Shown piece by piece: positions 12,097-19,049 of a DNA stretch of 46,900 bases. The stretch spans positions 1 through 46,900 of the forward strand of contig JAJECW010000022.1 in the NCBI GenBank assembly GCA_022821865.1, read 5' to 3'. Position 1 is the first letter of the stretch. Each line of letters starts with the position of its first letter. The notes beneath the pieces are model-generated. The model ran no database searches. It saw only the letters and a program-made list of their open reading frames with translations, and was not told the DNA's origin. Both the position numbers and the translations under genes were made by a program. The DNA is from Pseudomonadales bacterium (GTDB taxonomy: Bacteria > Pseudomonadota > Gammaproteobacteria > Pseudomonadales > Pseudohongiellaceae).

Positions 12097-13056
12097 TCAC
12101 ACCAGGTCCGAGCGCCAATCCTGGCGCAGCGCCCTTACCATGTCGCTCATGCTGTCGAAGCGGTTGGCGGGCTTTTTTTCCAGACAGCGCATGGCGACCT
12201 GCTCGAGCAGGGTCGGCACATGAATCTGCGTCAGCTCCGAAGGCGTCGGCGGCGTGTCCTTGAGCACGCTGTCGATAATCTGGTGCATCTTCTTCCCTTT
12301 GGCCGGCGGTTTGCCGCAAAGCACTTCATAGAGCACCGCGCCGAGGCTGAAAACATCGGTGCGGTAATCGATTTCCGGGTCCTGGTTGATCTGTTCCGGC
12401 GACATGTACCAGGCCGAGCCCTGGGCCTTGTGCTTGCCCGTGATATTGACGTCCGCCACCGAAATCGCCGGACGACCGGCCACATCCCGCATGTCCTCGC
12501 CGGCGGCGCCCCAGACCTTGGCCAGGCCCCAGTCGAGCAGCAAGACCTCGCCATAGGGCCCGGCCAGGATGTTCTCCGGCTTGATGTCCCGGTGCGCCAC
12601 GCCATGCTGGTGGGCGTACTCCAGGGCGTAGCCGATCTGCATCACCACTTCCATCAACTGGGTCAGGTCGTAGCGGGCGCGATAGTCGAGAATCTCGCGC
12701 AGGGTGTAACCGTGAACGAGCTTCATGGTGAAGAAGGGATTGCCGCGGACGTCCCGGCCCAACTCGTAAGTGGGCACGGTATTGGGGTGCTGCAGCATGG
12801 CGGACACCCGCGCCTCGCGGATCAGCCGCTGCTGTTCCACCTCATCCCGGGCGAATTCCGGGCGCAGGGTCTTGTAGCAGACAAAACGCGACAAGTGCTG
12901 GTCCTTGCAGGACTTGATCAGCGACTTGCCGCCTTCGGCGATGGTGCTGAAAAAAGCGTAGCGGGTGCGCTGATCGATCTTCTTCGGCAGGGCCTTGTCG
13001 GTCTCTTCCAGGAAGATCGAAGCGTACTCCCTGGGCGGCTCGGGGAAATTCAGCAT
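12097..13056 (-). CDS. Hanks-type serine/threonine protein kinase
   Basis: This is a 319-residue stand-alone kinase domain with no membrane segment or PASTA repeats. Visible elements are the ATP lysine in FVCYKTL (Lys62), a helix-C Glu in REARVSAML (Glu81), HRDIKPEN (155-162), DWGLAK in place of DFG (Asp175) and YMSPEQ in place of APE. The glycine loop is atypical: IAEGGKSLIKS lacks the GxGxxG spacing. I chose ATG 13056 (MLNFPEPP); the open frame continues upstream to 13152 but that part is basic, unlike the family, and overlaps a repeat. Substrates are unknown. Its neighbours are a metabolic reductase and a divergent thioesterase, with no phosphatase or FHA protein nearby. Confidence 0.85.
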   Translation of the reverse strand: MLNFPEPPREYASIFLEETDKALPKKIDQRTRYAFFSTIAEGGKSLIKSCKDQHLSRFVCYKTLRPEFARDEVEQQRLIREARVSAMLQHPNTVPTYELGRDVRGNPFFTMKLVHGYTLREILDYRARYDLTQLMEVVMQIGYALEYAHQHGVAHRDIKPENILAGPYGEVLLLDWGLAKVWGAAGEDMRDVAGRPAISVADVNITGKHKAQGSAWYMSPEQINQDPEIDYRTDVFSLGAVLYEVLCGKPPAKGKKMHQIIDSVLKDTPPTPSELTQIHVPTLLEQVAMRCLEKKPANRFDSMSDMVRALRQDWRSDLV

Positions 13057-13141
13057 GTTCTGGAGCCCGCCTTCGGGATTCGGCCAACTGGACAGCCCCC
13101 ACCCTACCAAATCCCGACCCGGTTCGCAGCAGCGCCGCCTC

Positions 13142-13181
13142 CTTCCCGTCATTCCGCGACTACGCGCGGAATTACGGGAAG
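13142..13181. repeat. Hairpin repeat of the GTCATTCCGCG family
   Basis: Arms CTTCCCGTCATTCCGCG (13142-13158) and its near-perfect complement (13165-13181, one mismatch) enclose a six-base loop. The GTCATTC...CGCG core matches the repeat arms at 23489-23574. It sits between the kinase start and the divergent thioesterase promoter. Confidence 0.6.
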
Positions 13182-13192
13182 GGGAATTCGAC

Positions 13193-13198
13193 TATAAT
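13193..13198 (+). promoter_or_regulatory. Consensus -10 box immediately upstream of thioesterase start
   Basis: A perfect TATAAT ends six bases before ATG 13205, so the predicted transcription start coincides with the start codon. No good -35 box is visible and there is no Shine-Dalgarno between the box and the ATG. This suggests a leaderless transcript, unless the box is fortuitous. Confidence 0.4.
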
Positions 13199-13204
13199 CC
13201 GCCC

Positions 13205-13705
13205 ATGTCCGGCACCCAGGCCAAACAGCGCGACTCCCGCCAGTGCGTCGAGAGCATTTTCCATGTCCGCTATGCCGAGACCGACAACATGGGCATCGTG
13301 CATCATTCGACGTATCTGGTGTATTTCGAGGAAGGGCGCAGCCAGTACATGCGCGAGATGGACAGCGACTACGCCCATGTGGAGGAAAGCGGCTACCAGT
13401 TGCCCGTCACCGAAGCCCGGGTGCGATTTTCCGGCAGCCTCCGCTATGGCCAGCAAGTGCGCGTTCGCACCTGGATCGCCGAAAGCCGCAGCCGCCGGCT
13501 CACTTTCGCCTATGAAATCACCGCCGGCGACAATCCCCGGGTGCTCGTGACCGGATACACCCATCACGTCTGGACTGACCGGAACGGCAAGGTCACCCGG
13601 CTTCCCGAGCGCTGGCAGAGCCATTTCCAGCCGAAGTTCGCGCAAGCCCGCCCAGGGACTGCACCTGCCCGTAGAGAAAATCCGTCAGTTCCTGGCGGCC
13701 TTTGA
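13205..13705 (+). CDS. 4HBT-superfamily acyl-CoA thioesterase (YbgC/FadM-like)
   Basis: This small hot-dog-fold thioesterase (166 residues) hydrolyses acyl-CoA or acyl-ACP thioesters in the cytoplasm. The family motif is VRYAETDNMGIVHHSTYLVYF, with the catalytic Asp27 in the usual YxxTD position, and VRFSGSLRYGQQVRVRTW follows as the conserved central strand region. ATG 13205 was chosen because the frame upstream runs through the hairpin repeat. The C-terminal tail (after about residue 140) is Pro/Arg-rich and antisense to the acyltransferase gene. Its 3' end overlaps that gene by 113 bases. Substrate is unknown; a role in lipid metabolism fits the neighbouring acyltransferase. Confidence 0.85.
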   Translation: MSGTQAKQRDSRQCVESIFHVRYAETDNMGIVHHSTYLVYFEEGRSQYMREMDSDYAHVEESGYQLPVTEARVRFSGSLRYGQQVRVRTWIAESRSRRLTFAYEITAGDNPRVLVTGYTHHVWTDRNGKVTRLPERWQSHFQPKFAQARPGTAPARRENPSVPGGL

Positions 13706-14519
13706 GGCCGCGCATGGATTCCCAGCTGATGGGCCTGCCGATTTCCACCCGCAAGGTCTTGCCGAACTTGTTGCGCGCCTCGTGGATCAGCAGCGCCATG
13801 CGCAGGGGCTCGGCGATATGCGAGGCCACGTGGAACTTGCGGCTGTTGCGGCCGTGGAAATAGACCGGCGCCACCGTCGCCTTCGCATCGCGCACGAGTT
13901 TGGCGGCGAAATTGGTCCAGGGCGCATCGCGCACCGCGCCGAAGCCGAGCCGGTTCGCCGTGGACACCGCCCCGGACGGAAAGATCAGCACTGGCACATT
14001 GTCCGCCAGTGCTTCGAGGGCAAGCTGCCGCGAGCGGATATTGGTCTTGCGGGCCTGGGGCGCCGCGGTGAAATCAATGGGCAGGAAATAGGGCGCAAGT
14101 TCTCGATCCTGGCAGAGCAGGCTGTGCAGCATGATGCGGAAATCGCCCCGCAACTTCACCGCGATATCGCACAGCACCATGCCGTCCACCACGCCGAATG
14201 GATGATTGGCCACAAACACCAGCGGCTGGCCGGGAGCCAGGTCCGCCAGCGGCGAACGGTCCATCGCCAGCTTGATGCCGGCCTCCTGCAAGCCCTCGGC
14301 AAAGAAATTCTCCACTCCCAGCTTCCGGTCCTTGAGTTCCCGGTAGATGCGCTCGATGCGGCGGCGCCCGGAGAGGGCTTCCAGGGCCGTGATCAGCTTC
14401 CGTTCCAGCCAGGTATCTTCCGGCTGCACATAGGAAACCCTGGGCGGGTCCCGCAGGTAGCAGGCGAACTGCGGATCCACTTTCCGCGGCGGGGCAGCGC
14501 TGCAATGATCAGTTTGCAC
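13593..14519 (-). CDS. Lysophospholipid (1-acylglycerol-3-phosphate-type) acyltransferase
   Basis: This protein transfers an acyl chain to a lysolipid at the inner membrane. The acceptor-site motif VANHPFGVVDG (His106, Asp112) and the FPSG block (180-183) match the PlsC-like branch that includes ornithine-lipid OlsA and hemolysin-type acyltransferases, where NHPFGxxDG is common. The start is uncertain: GTG 14519 overlaps the TGA of the upstream monooxygenase-like gene, which would give coupling and 308 residues. The frame is open further upstream but there lies inside that gene. Another GTG at about 14483 is possible. The 3' end overlaps the convergent thioesterase gene. Whether it makes phosphatidate or an aminolipid cannot be told. 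Confidence 0.75.
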   Translation of the reverse strand: MQTDHCSAAPPRKVDPQFACYLRDPPRVSYVQPEDTWLERKLITALEALSGRRRIERIYRELKDRKLGVENFFAEGLQEAGIKLAMDRSPLADLAPGQPLVFVANHPFGVVDGMVLCDIAVKLRGDFRIMLHSLLCQDRELAPYFLPIDFTAAPQARKTNIRSRQLALEALADNVPVLIFPSGAVSTANRLGFGAVRDAPWTNFAAKLVRDAKATVAPVYFHGRNSRKFHVASHIAEPLRMALLIHEARNKFGKTLRVEIGRPISWESMRGLKGRQELTDFLYGQVQSLGGLARTSAGNGSASAREAG

Positions 14520-16209
14520 GATGGTAGGTGAAGTACCCGGTGAACATTTCTTCCCAGCTTTCCACGCCAAACCGCAGTTCGCTGTCCGGGTTGGGGTTGT
14601 TGGGATTGGAAATCGAATTGTCAAAGGCGCCGCTCGCATGCAGCACCGCGCCGGCGGGAATCGCCACGGGCTCGTCGAGGCGGTAGTAGGGCTGCCAACC
14701 GTAGTTGTAGGCCGGCACCGAAAAGACGTGGCGCGGGGGCTCGCCAGGGGTCTCCACGGCGAATTTCATGCGCTTGCCGCGAAAATTCATGCGCGCCCGC
14801 ACGCCCAGAAGCACCGCGTCGTGGTCAAGCCGGAAACTCGCCTCCAGGGGAAAATCGGCGGTATTGGGGGGCAGCACAAAGCGGGTGGAAACCGCCGCGG
14901 TGGCCAGCTCCCGTTCGGGCGGCGCATCGTGAAAATACAGGCCGATGCGACTGGCGTCGCTGGTGGACTGGCCATTGGTTACATAGTGGAATTGCATGGA
15001 CAGCTTGTCTCCGGGGGCAATGCGGACTCCAACTCCGGCGGGAAATTCGCGCAGCAGGTCCTGCCCCGGGGCATAGCCATCGAGAAACTTGCGGACGCTG
15101 TTTTCCCGCCGCCTCTCTTCGCCCCAGAAATCCTCGCCCTCGCCGGTGACGAAAATCATCAGATGGTGCAATACCGACTCATCGCCCGGCAGGTATTGCA
15201 GGGCGCGCACCCATTTCTCTTCGGCGAAATCAAGCCCGGCGGTTTCGTAGGTGTAATCGAGCACGCCGGTGGGGGGGATGTCCTGCCGCGGCGCCTCGAC
15301 GACATGGTCGGGCTCGCCGAGGCGCCAGTCGATGGCCGGCGCCGCGGAAAGCGCCCGCAGCGGGTCGTTCCCTCCCGCCATGCCCGGCGCGCCGGCGTCA
15401 ATCCAGTTCACCAGCAGCTGCAGGTCTTCGTCGCTGATGTGGCGGGCGTCCCGGGACTGGCCGATGCCGGAGTCCACCTGCATCGGCGGCATGCGCTTGT
15501 TGAGCAGCACCTCGCGGACCATCGGCGCCCAGCCGAGCAGCATCAGGTAGCTGTCCAGGGCGAAAGGCCCCACCCCGCCCCGGCGATGGCACATGCCGCA
15601 GTTGTCGATGATTCGCGGCGCCACTTCGCTTGTGTAATCCGGCGGCTCGGCCAGCATGGCGTCGCGCAGGGGATAGGCGATGGGGCATTCGTCGGGCGCC
15701 GGGGCATGAATGCTGTCGGCGATGCCGCCCCCGGACAGCGCCGCCAGGGCATGCTCGAAATCGGCGCCGGAGTCGCCCTGGTAGAACAGCGAAAGGCGTT
15801 CGGGATTGAGCAGCGCCACCTCGCCCGCCCCGCTCAGATCCAGCGCCGCGGAAACGAGCTGCCCGGCATCCATGAGCAGGGGCAACGCGAGGCCCTCCGC
15901 AGCCGGAACGTCACCGCCGGCGCCACGGGAATCGACGAAGACAAAGGCGATTTCACGATTCGCATGGCCGCCCGCGGCAGCGGAGAATTGCGCCGCCATG
16001 GCGGGCATGGCCGGGCAGTCGGCATCCCAGGCCATGAGCGCCAGGGCCCGCAGATGACGATAGCGGCTCAACTGGTGAAATCCGCCGCCGGTATCGAGCA
16101 GCGCAAAATCGTCAACCCGCTCCAGCGCCGCCCGGGATTGGGCGCAAAGCGCGAACAGCAAAGCTGCGGCGAGGATTTGCGGCAGACGCCTGGCGGGCGT
16201 ATTTTCCAT
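14509..16209 (-). CDS. Exported redoxin-like / heme c / copper type II monooxygenase-like fusion
   Basis: About 566 residues. An N-terminal signal peptide (RRLPQILAAALLFALCAQSRA) leads into a thioredoxin-like segment with one cysteine (WDADCPAM, Cys65), then a cytochrome c motif CGMCH (204-208), then a domain resembling ascorbate-dependent type II copper monooxygenases (PHM/DBH). The CuH histidine pair is in SVLHHLMIF (His348-349) and another His is in MQFHYV (408). The HxH pair expected for the CuM site reads RMN (473-475) before FRGK, so this copper site looks lost, although a Met in SWEEMF near the C-terminus remains. ATG 16209 is 11 bases after GGAG; a GTG at 16218 is too close to it. It is divergent from the exported protein at 16451. 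Confidence 0.75.
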   Translation of the reverse strand: MENTPARRLPQILAAALLFALCAQSRAALERVDDFALLDTGGGFHQLSRYRHLRALALMAWDADCPAMPAMAAQFSAAAGGHANREIAFVFVDSRGAGGDVPAAEGLALPLLMDAGQLVSAALDLSGAGEVALLNPERLSLFYQGDSGADFEHALAALSGGGIADSIHAPAPDECPIAYPLRDAMLAEPPDYTSEVAPRIIDNCGMCHRRGGVGPFALDSYLMLLGWAPMVREVLLNKRMPPMQVDSGIGQSRDARHISDEDLQLLVNWIDAGAPGMAGGNDPLRALSAAPAIDWRLGEPDHVVEAPRQDIPPTGVLDYTYETAGLDFAEEKWVRALQYLPGDESVLHHLMIFVTGEGEDFWGEERRRENSVRKFLDGYAPGQDLLREFPAGVGVRIAPGDKLSMQFHYVTNGQSTSDASRIGLYFHDAPPERELATAAVSTRFVLPPNTADFPLEASFRLDHDAVLLGVRARMNFRGKRMKFAVETPGEPPRHVFSVPAYNYGWQPYYRLDEPVAIPAGAVLHASGAFDNSISNPNNPNPDSELRFGVESWEEMFTGYFTYHRAN

Positions 16210-16450
16210 GTGGCGCACAACTCCGGCGGTATGGAACGAAGGCGCTACTGTACTATCCCGGCGGCCAGCATTTCCAGCCCGCAGGCCCGCCTCCCGCGTA
16301 ACACTTGCTTACAATTCAAGCGCTTCCCGTTCCATGTGTTTACTGGACGATTCGCGGCCTTGCCATTATGCTTTGCGTCTGCATTCCACGGGCGGGCATC
16401 GCCATGGCGCGCCCCCGTGTGTTTTCGTCCGCACCAAGAGGAACCAATCG
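16210..16450. promoter_or_regulatory. Divergent intergenic region
   Basis: These 241 bases separate two divergent exported-protein genes. It must hold both promoters, but I see no convincing -35/-10 pair; the AT-richer part is about 16300-16370. The AGAGGAACC ribosome site of the plus-strand gene is at 16437-16445. Confidence 0.3.
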
Positions 16451-17386
16451 ATGCATCGCTTGTACAAATCCTTGCCGGCGCTTTCCACCCTGTTGCTGCT
16501 GGCCATTGCCCTGCCGTCCCAGGCGCAGGACGACCAGCCCCGATTCCTGTCCCTGACGCCGCCCGAAGGGCTGCCGATCATTCCCCTGATGGAAGGCTGG
16601 GTCGCCAACGAAGACGGCACCACCACCATTTCCTACGGCTTCATCAACCGCAATTCCGATCAGGACGTGGATATCCCGCTGGGGGAAAACAACTATATCG
16701 AGCCTGCCGAATTCGACGGCATGCAGCCCACCCATTTCCCGTCGGGCCGCGGCACCGGCGTATTCACGGTCAACCTGCCCGAAGGCCGGGAAGACACCGA
16801 TGTCTGGTGGTATCTGAAGACCGGCGAAGCCGAGGTCTTGCAGGTTCCCGGCCGGCGCGGCGCCTCGGCCTATGAGCTCGACTTCATCCGTCCCCGCCCC
16901 CAGGGCTCGCTGCAGCCGCTGGCGGCCTTTGGCGACAATGATCCGGCCGCCGGCCTGTTCGCGGGAATCAGCGATCACGCCACCGCGGTCGCGGCGGGCG
17001 AGCAGGTGGAACTCGTGGTTAACGCCAGGGACCCGGCCGAGCGCGACCCGGAAGACCCCCGCTTTGGCGAGCCGCTGGACATGAACGTGGCATTCAACCT
17101 GCACCAGGGGCCAGGCCAGGTGAGCTTCGCGCGCGACCCGGGCGCTCCGGTGCCGGAAAACCCCTTTGACGAGGACGACCCGCGCTTCGAGTTCTTCACC
17201 GGGCCCGAAGACAACGAGGCGATCATCGAAGGCGGGGAAGGCGCCGCCATGGTGCTGGCCACTTTTTCCGAACCCGGCGAGTACATTATCCGCGCCGTGG
17301 TCAACGTGCATACGGCGCCGGACAGTTCCTACGGCGACCAGTGCTGCTGGACCAATGTCTACTCGCGGATCATGGTCACCGACTGA
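16451..17386 (+). CDS. Exported protein of unknown function
   Basis: This 311-residue protein is not recognised. It has a clear signal peptide (SLPALSTLLLLAIALPSQAQ) and then reads as an all-beta, acidic extracellular or periplasmic protein: repeated PEG/DxxD turns, a PAERDPEDPRFGEP segment near residue 195, a C-terminal Cys pair in DQCCWTNVYS, and alternating strand patterns such as EPGEYIIRAVVNVHT that suggest an immunoglobulin-like sandwich. An AGAGGAACC site precedes ATG 16451. It sits between the monooxygenase-like gene at 14509 (divergent) and the tandem heme-c/copper proteins (same strand, 130 bases on), so it may be an accessory or structural partner of that group. Confidence 0.7.
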   Translation: MHRLYKSLPALSTLLLLAIALPSQAQDDQPRFLSLTPPEGLPIIPLMEGWVANEDGTTTISYGFINRNSDQDVDIPLGENNYIEPAEFDGMQPTHFPSGRGTGVFTVNLPEGREDTDVWWYLKTGEAEVLQVPGRRGASAYELDFIRPRPQGSLQPLAAFGDNDPAAGLFAGISDHATAVAAGEQVELVVNARDPAERDPEDPRFGEPLDMNVAFNLHQGPGQVSFARDPGAPVPENPFDEDDPRFEFFTGPEDNEAIIEGGEGAAMVLATFSEPGEYIIRAVVNVHTAPDSSYGDQCCWTNVYSRIMVTD

Positions 17387-17392
17387 GGCCTG

Positions 17393-17407
17393 TTGCAAAA
17401 TGTTGCA
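17393..17407 (+). promoter_or_regulatory. TTGCA direct repeat upstream of first tandem gene
   Basis: TTGCAAAATGTTGCA lies 124 bases before the start of the first tandem heme-c gene. A related TTGCAATTGCAA palindrome lies 118 bases before the second (18932-18943), so the two could be copies of a shared operator. A weak ATTCGCC...GGCGAAT stem (17407-17435) follows. Confidence 0.3.
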
Positions 17408-17516
17408 TTCGCCGACAGGGAAAATCCAGGCGAATCGTGGACTTGAGGCGGGGAAAAATTTAGTATCCGGCGGGTAATTCCGTCGGAAACAAACCATTCA
17501 TCCGAGGAGAACGATT

Positions 17517-18869
17517 ATGAAACTGGCGCAAGCTTTGGTCCTGATCGGTGGCGCGGCCGCTTTTGGCGTCCAGGCCCAAACCACGAATGAGCATCACGAC
17601 ATCACCTACAACGGTGAGGTCGCAAGAATCATCAATGAGAACTGCGTGGTCTGCCACCGGGAAGGCGGCATCGGCCCAATGCAGTTCGAGAACTTCGACC
17701 AGGTCCGCCCCTGGGCGCCCCTGATTTCCCTCAAGGTCGCCACCCGGGAAATGCCTCCCTATGCCTATGACCACGGCATCGGCATCCAGCAACTGGAAGG
17801 CGATTGGCGGCTGGCCCAGGATGAGATCGACACCATCGTCGCCTGGGTCGAACAGGGCGCTCCCCTGGGCGATCCCGATGTCGTGCCTCCCATGCCGGAA
17901 CTGCCCGATCCCAGCGCCTGGAACTTCGAGCCCGAACTCGGCGCGCCGGACCTGATCATTCCCTCGATTCCCATGGACATTCCCGCCAACGGCAATGACC
18001 TGTGGAGCAAGCACTACGTCCCCAGCACCCTGAACATGGACCGCTGCATCAAGGCGGTGCAGGTCAAGCCCCGGGGCGACGCCACAGCGGTTGTGCATCA
18101 TGCCAACTCCTATATCGAGGCGGAAAATGAAGAAGGCGAGTTCGAGCGCTTCGGCCAGCTCACCGAGTACGCCATGGGCAAGTGGGGCGAATTGATGCCG
18201 GAAGGCGTCTGCCGCACCATTCCCGCCGGCTCCCGCGTTTCCTGGGACATCCACATGTTCCCCGGTGGCGTTGGCGCCACTGCCGAAGGTCAGATGATCA
18301 AGGACAATGTGGTGGAAATCGGCCTCTGGTTCCACGATGAAGACTATGCTGAAACCGAAAGCCCCTACAAGCAGGACCTGCGCCTCTATCCCATGCGCTC
18401 CGGTTATGAAGGCGGCCATCTGATCGTGCCCCCGAATGGTTACACCATGACCCAGGGCTTCCACTCCTTCGACCACCCGGTTCGCATCGACAGCTTCCAG
18501 CCACATGGCCATCTGCGCATGAACGCCGCTTCGCTGGAAATCTTCTACCCCGAAACCGGCCGTACCGAGCAGATCAGCCAGATCTCCAACTGGAGCGCCA
18601 CCTGGCATCACAGCCACATCTATGAAGCCGATGTGGCGCCGCTGCTGCCGACTGGCGCGGTGCTCGTGATCAAGCAGTGGTACGACAACACCGCCAACAA
18701 CCCCAATAATCCCGACCCGGACCAGTGGGTATACGGCGGCAGCCGCACCGGCGACGAGATGTCCCATGCCTGGATCGCCATCACCCATCTGGACGAGGAA
18801 GGCTACGAGAAAATCGTTGCCGAGCGCGGGGCCAGGGAGCAGCGTAGTCTGGCGGCATCCGACGACTGA
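17517..18869 (+). CDS. Exported heme-c/copper type II monooxygenase-like protein, tandem copy 1
   Basis: 450 residues with a signal peptide (MKLAQALVLIGGAAAFGVQA), a cytochrome c motif CVVCH (43-47) in a small N-terminal c domain, and a C-terminal domain with the ligand order of PHM/DBH-type copper enzymes: His-His in AVVHHANS (194-195), His246 in WDIHMFPGG, HxH in PHGHLRM (330, 332) and Met415 in TGDEMSHAW. An extra WHHSHIY cluster (364-367) is unusual. It would act in the periplasm or outside, with the heme possibly feeding electrons to copper. GAGGAG precedes ATG 17517. It is about 80% identical by eye to the next gene. The substrate is unknown; a bare hydroxylating role is inferred from the fold. 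Confidence 0.78.
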   Translation: MKLAQALVLIGGAAAFGVQAQTTNEHHDITYNGEVARIINENCVVCHREGGIGPMQFENFDQVRPWAPLISLKVATREMPPYAYDHGIGIQQLEGDWRLAQDEIDTIVAWVEQGAPLGDPDVVPPMPELPDPSAWNFEPELGAPDLIIPSIPMDIPANGNDLWSKHYVPSTLNMDRCIKAVQVKPRGDATAVVHHANSYIEAENEEGEFERFGQLTEYAMGKWGELMPEGVCRTIPAGSRVSWDIHMFPGGVGATAEGQMIKDNVVEIGLWFHDEDYAETESPYKQDLRLYPMRSGYEGGHLIVPPNGYTMTQGFHSFDHPVRIDSFQPHGHLRMNAASLEIFYPETGRTEQISQISNWSATWHHSHIYEADVAPLLPTGAVLVIKQWYDNTANNPNNPDPDQWVYGGSRTGDEMSHAWIAITHLDEEGYEKIVAERGAREQRSLAASDD

Positions 18870-18894
18870 TTTTCGCGCAAGCGGTTCAAACCTG

Positions 18895-18925
18895 AAAGGG
18901 GCGGCCCATGAGCCGCCCCTTTTTT
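18895..18925 (+). terminator. Rho-independent terminator
   Basis: AAGGGGCGGC (18896-18905) pairs with GCCGCCCCTT (18912-18921) around a CCATGA loop, followed by a run of T to 18925. It starts 26 bases after the stop of tandem copy 1, so copy 2 probably has its own promoter. Confidence 0.9.
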
Positions 18926-18931
18926 GTCCGG

Positions 18932-18943
18932 TTGCAATTGCAA
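18932..18943. promoter_or_regulatory. TTGCAATTGCAA palindrome upstream of tandem copy 2
   Basis: This is a perfect 12-base palindrome just after the terminator and 118 bases before the start of copy 2. It echoes the TTGCAAAATGTTGCA element in front of copy 1 at nearly the same distance, and is a candidate operator. Confidence 0.3.
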
Positions 18944-19049
18944 TTTGGCACACTTGGGCCGTTTCCGCCTCCCCGAAAACTGAAGTAGACTTGGGGGTGG
19001 ATATCGCATCCAGCCCGAAAACCAGACAGGCAACAGAGAGGACAAGCAG

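Noticed and set aside
14521-16875. A 784-codon plus-strand frame opposite the redoxin-heme-copper gene
   Set aside because: It is antisense to a protein with clear signal peptide and CxxCH motif and has no recognisable domains; high GC content produces such open frames.
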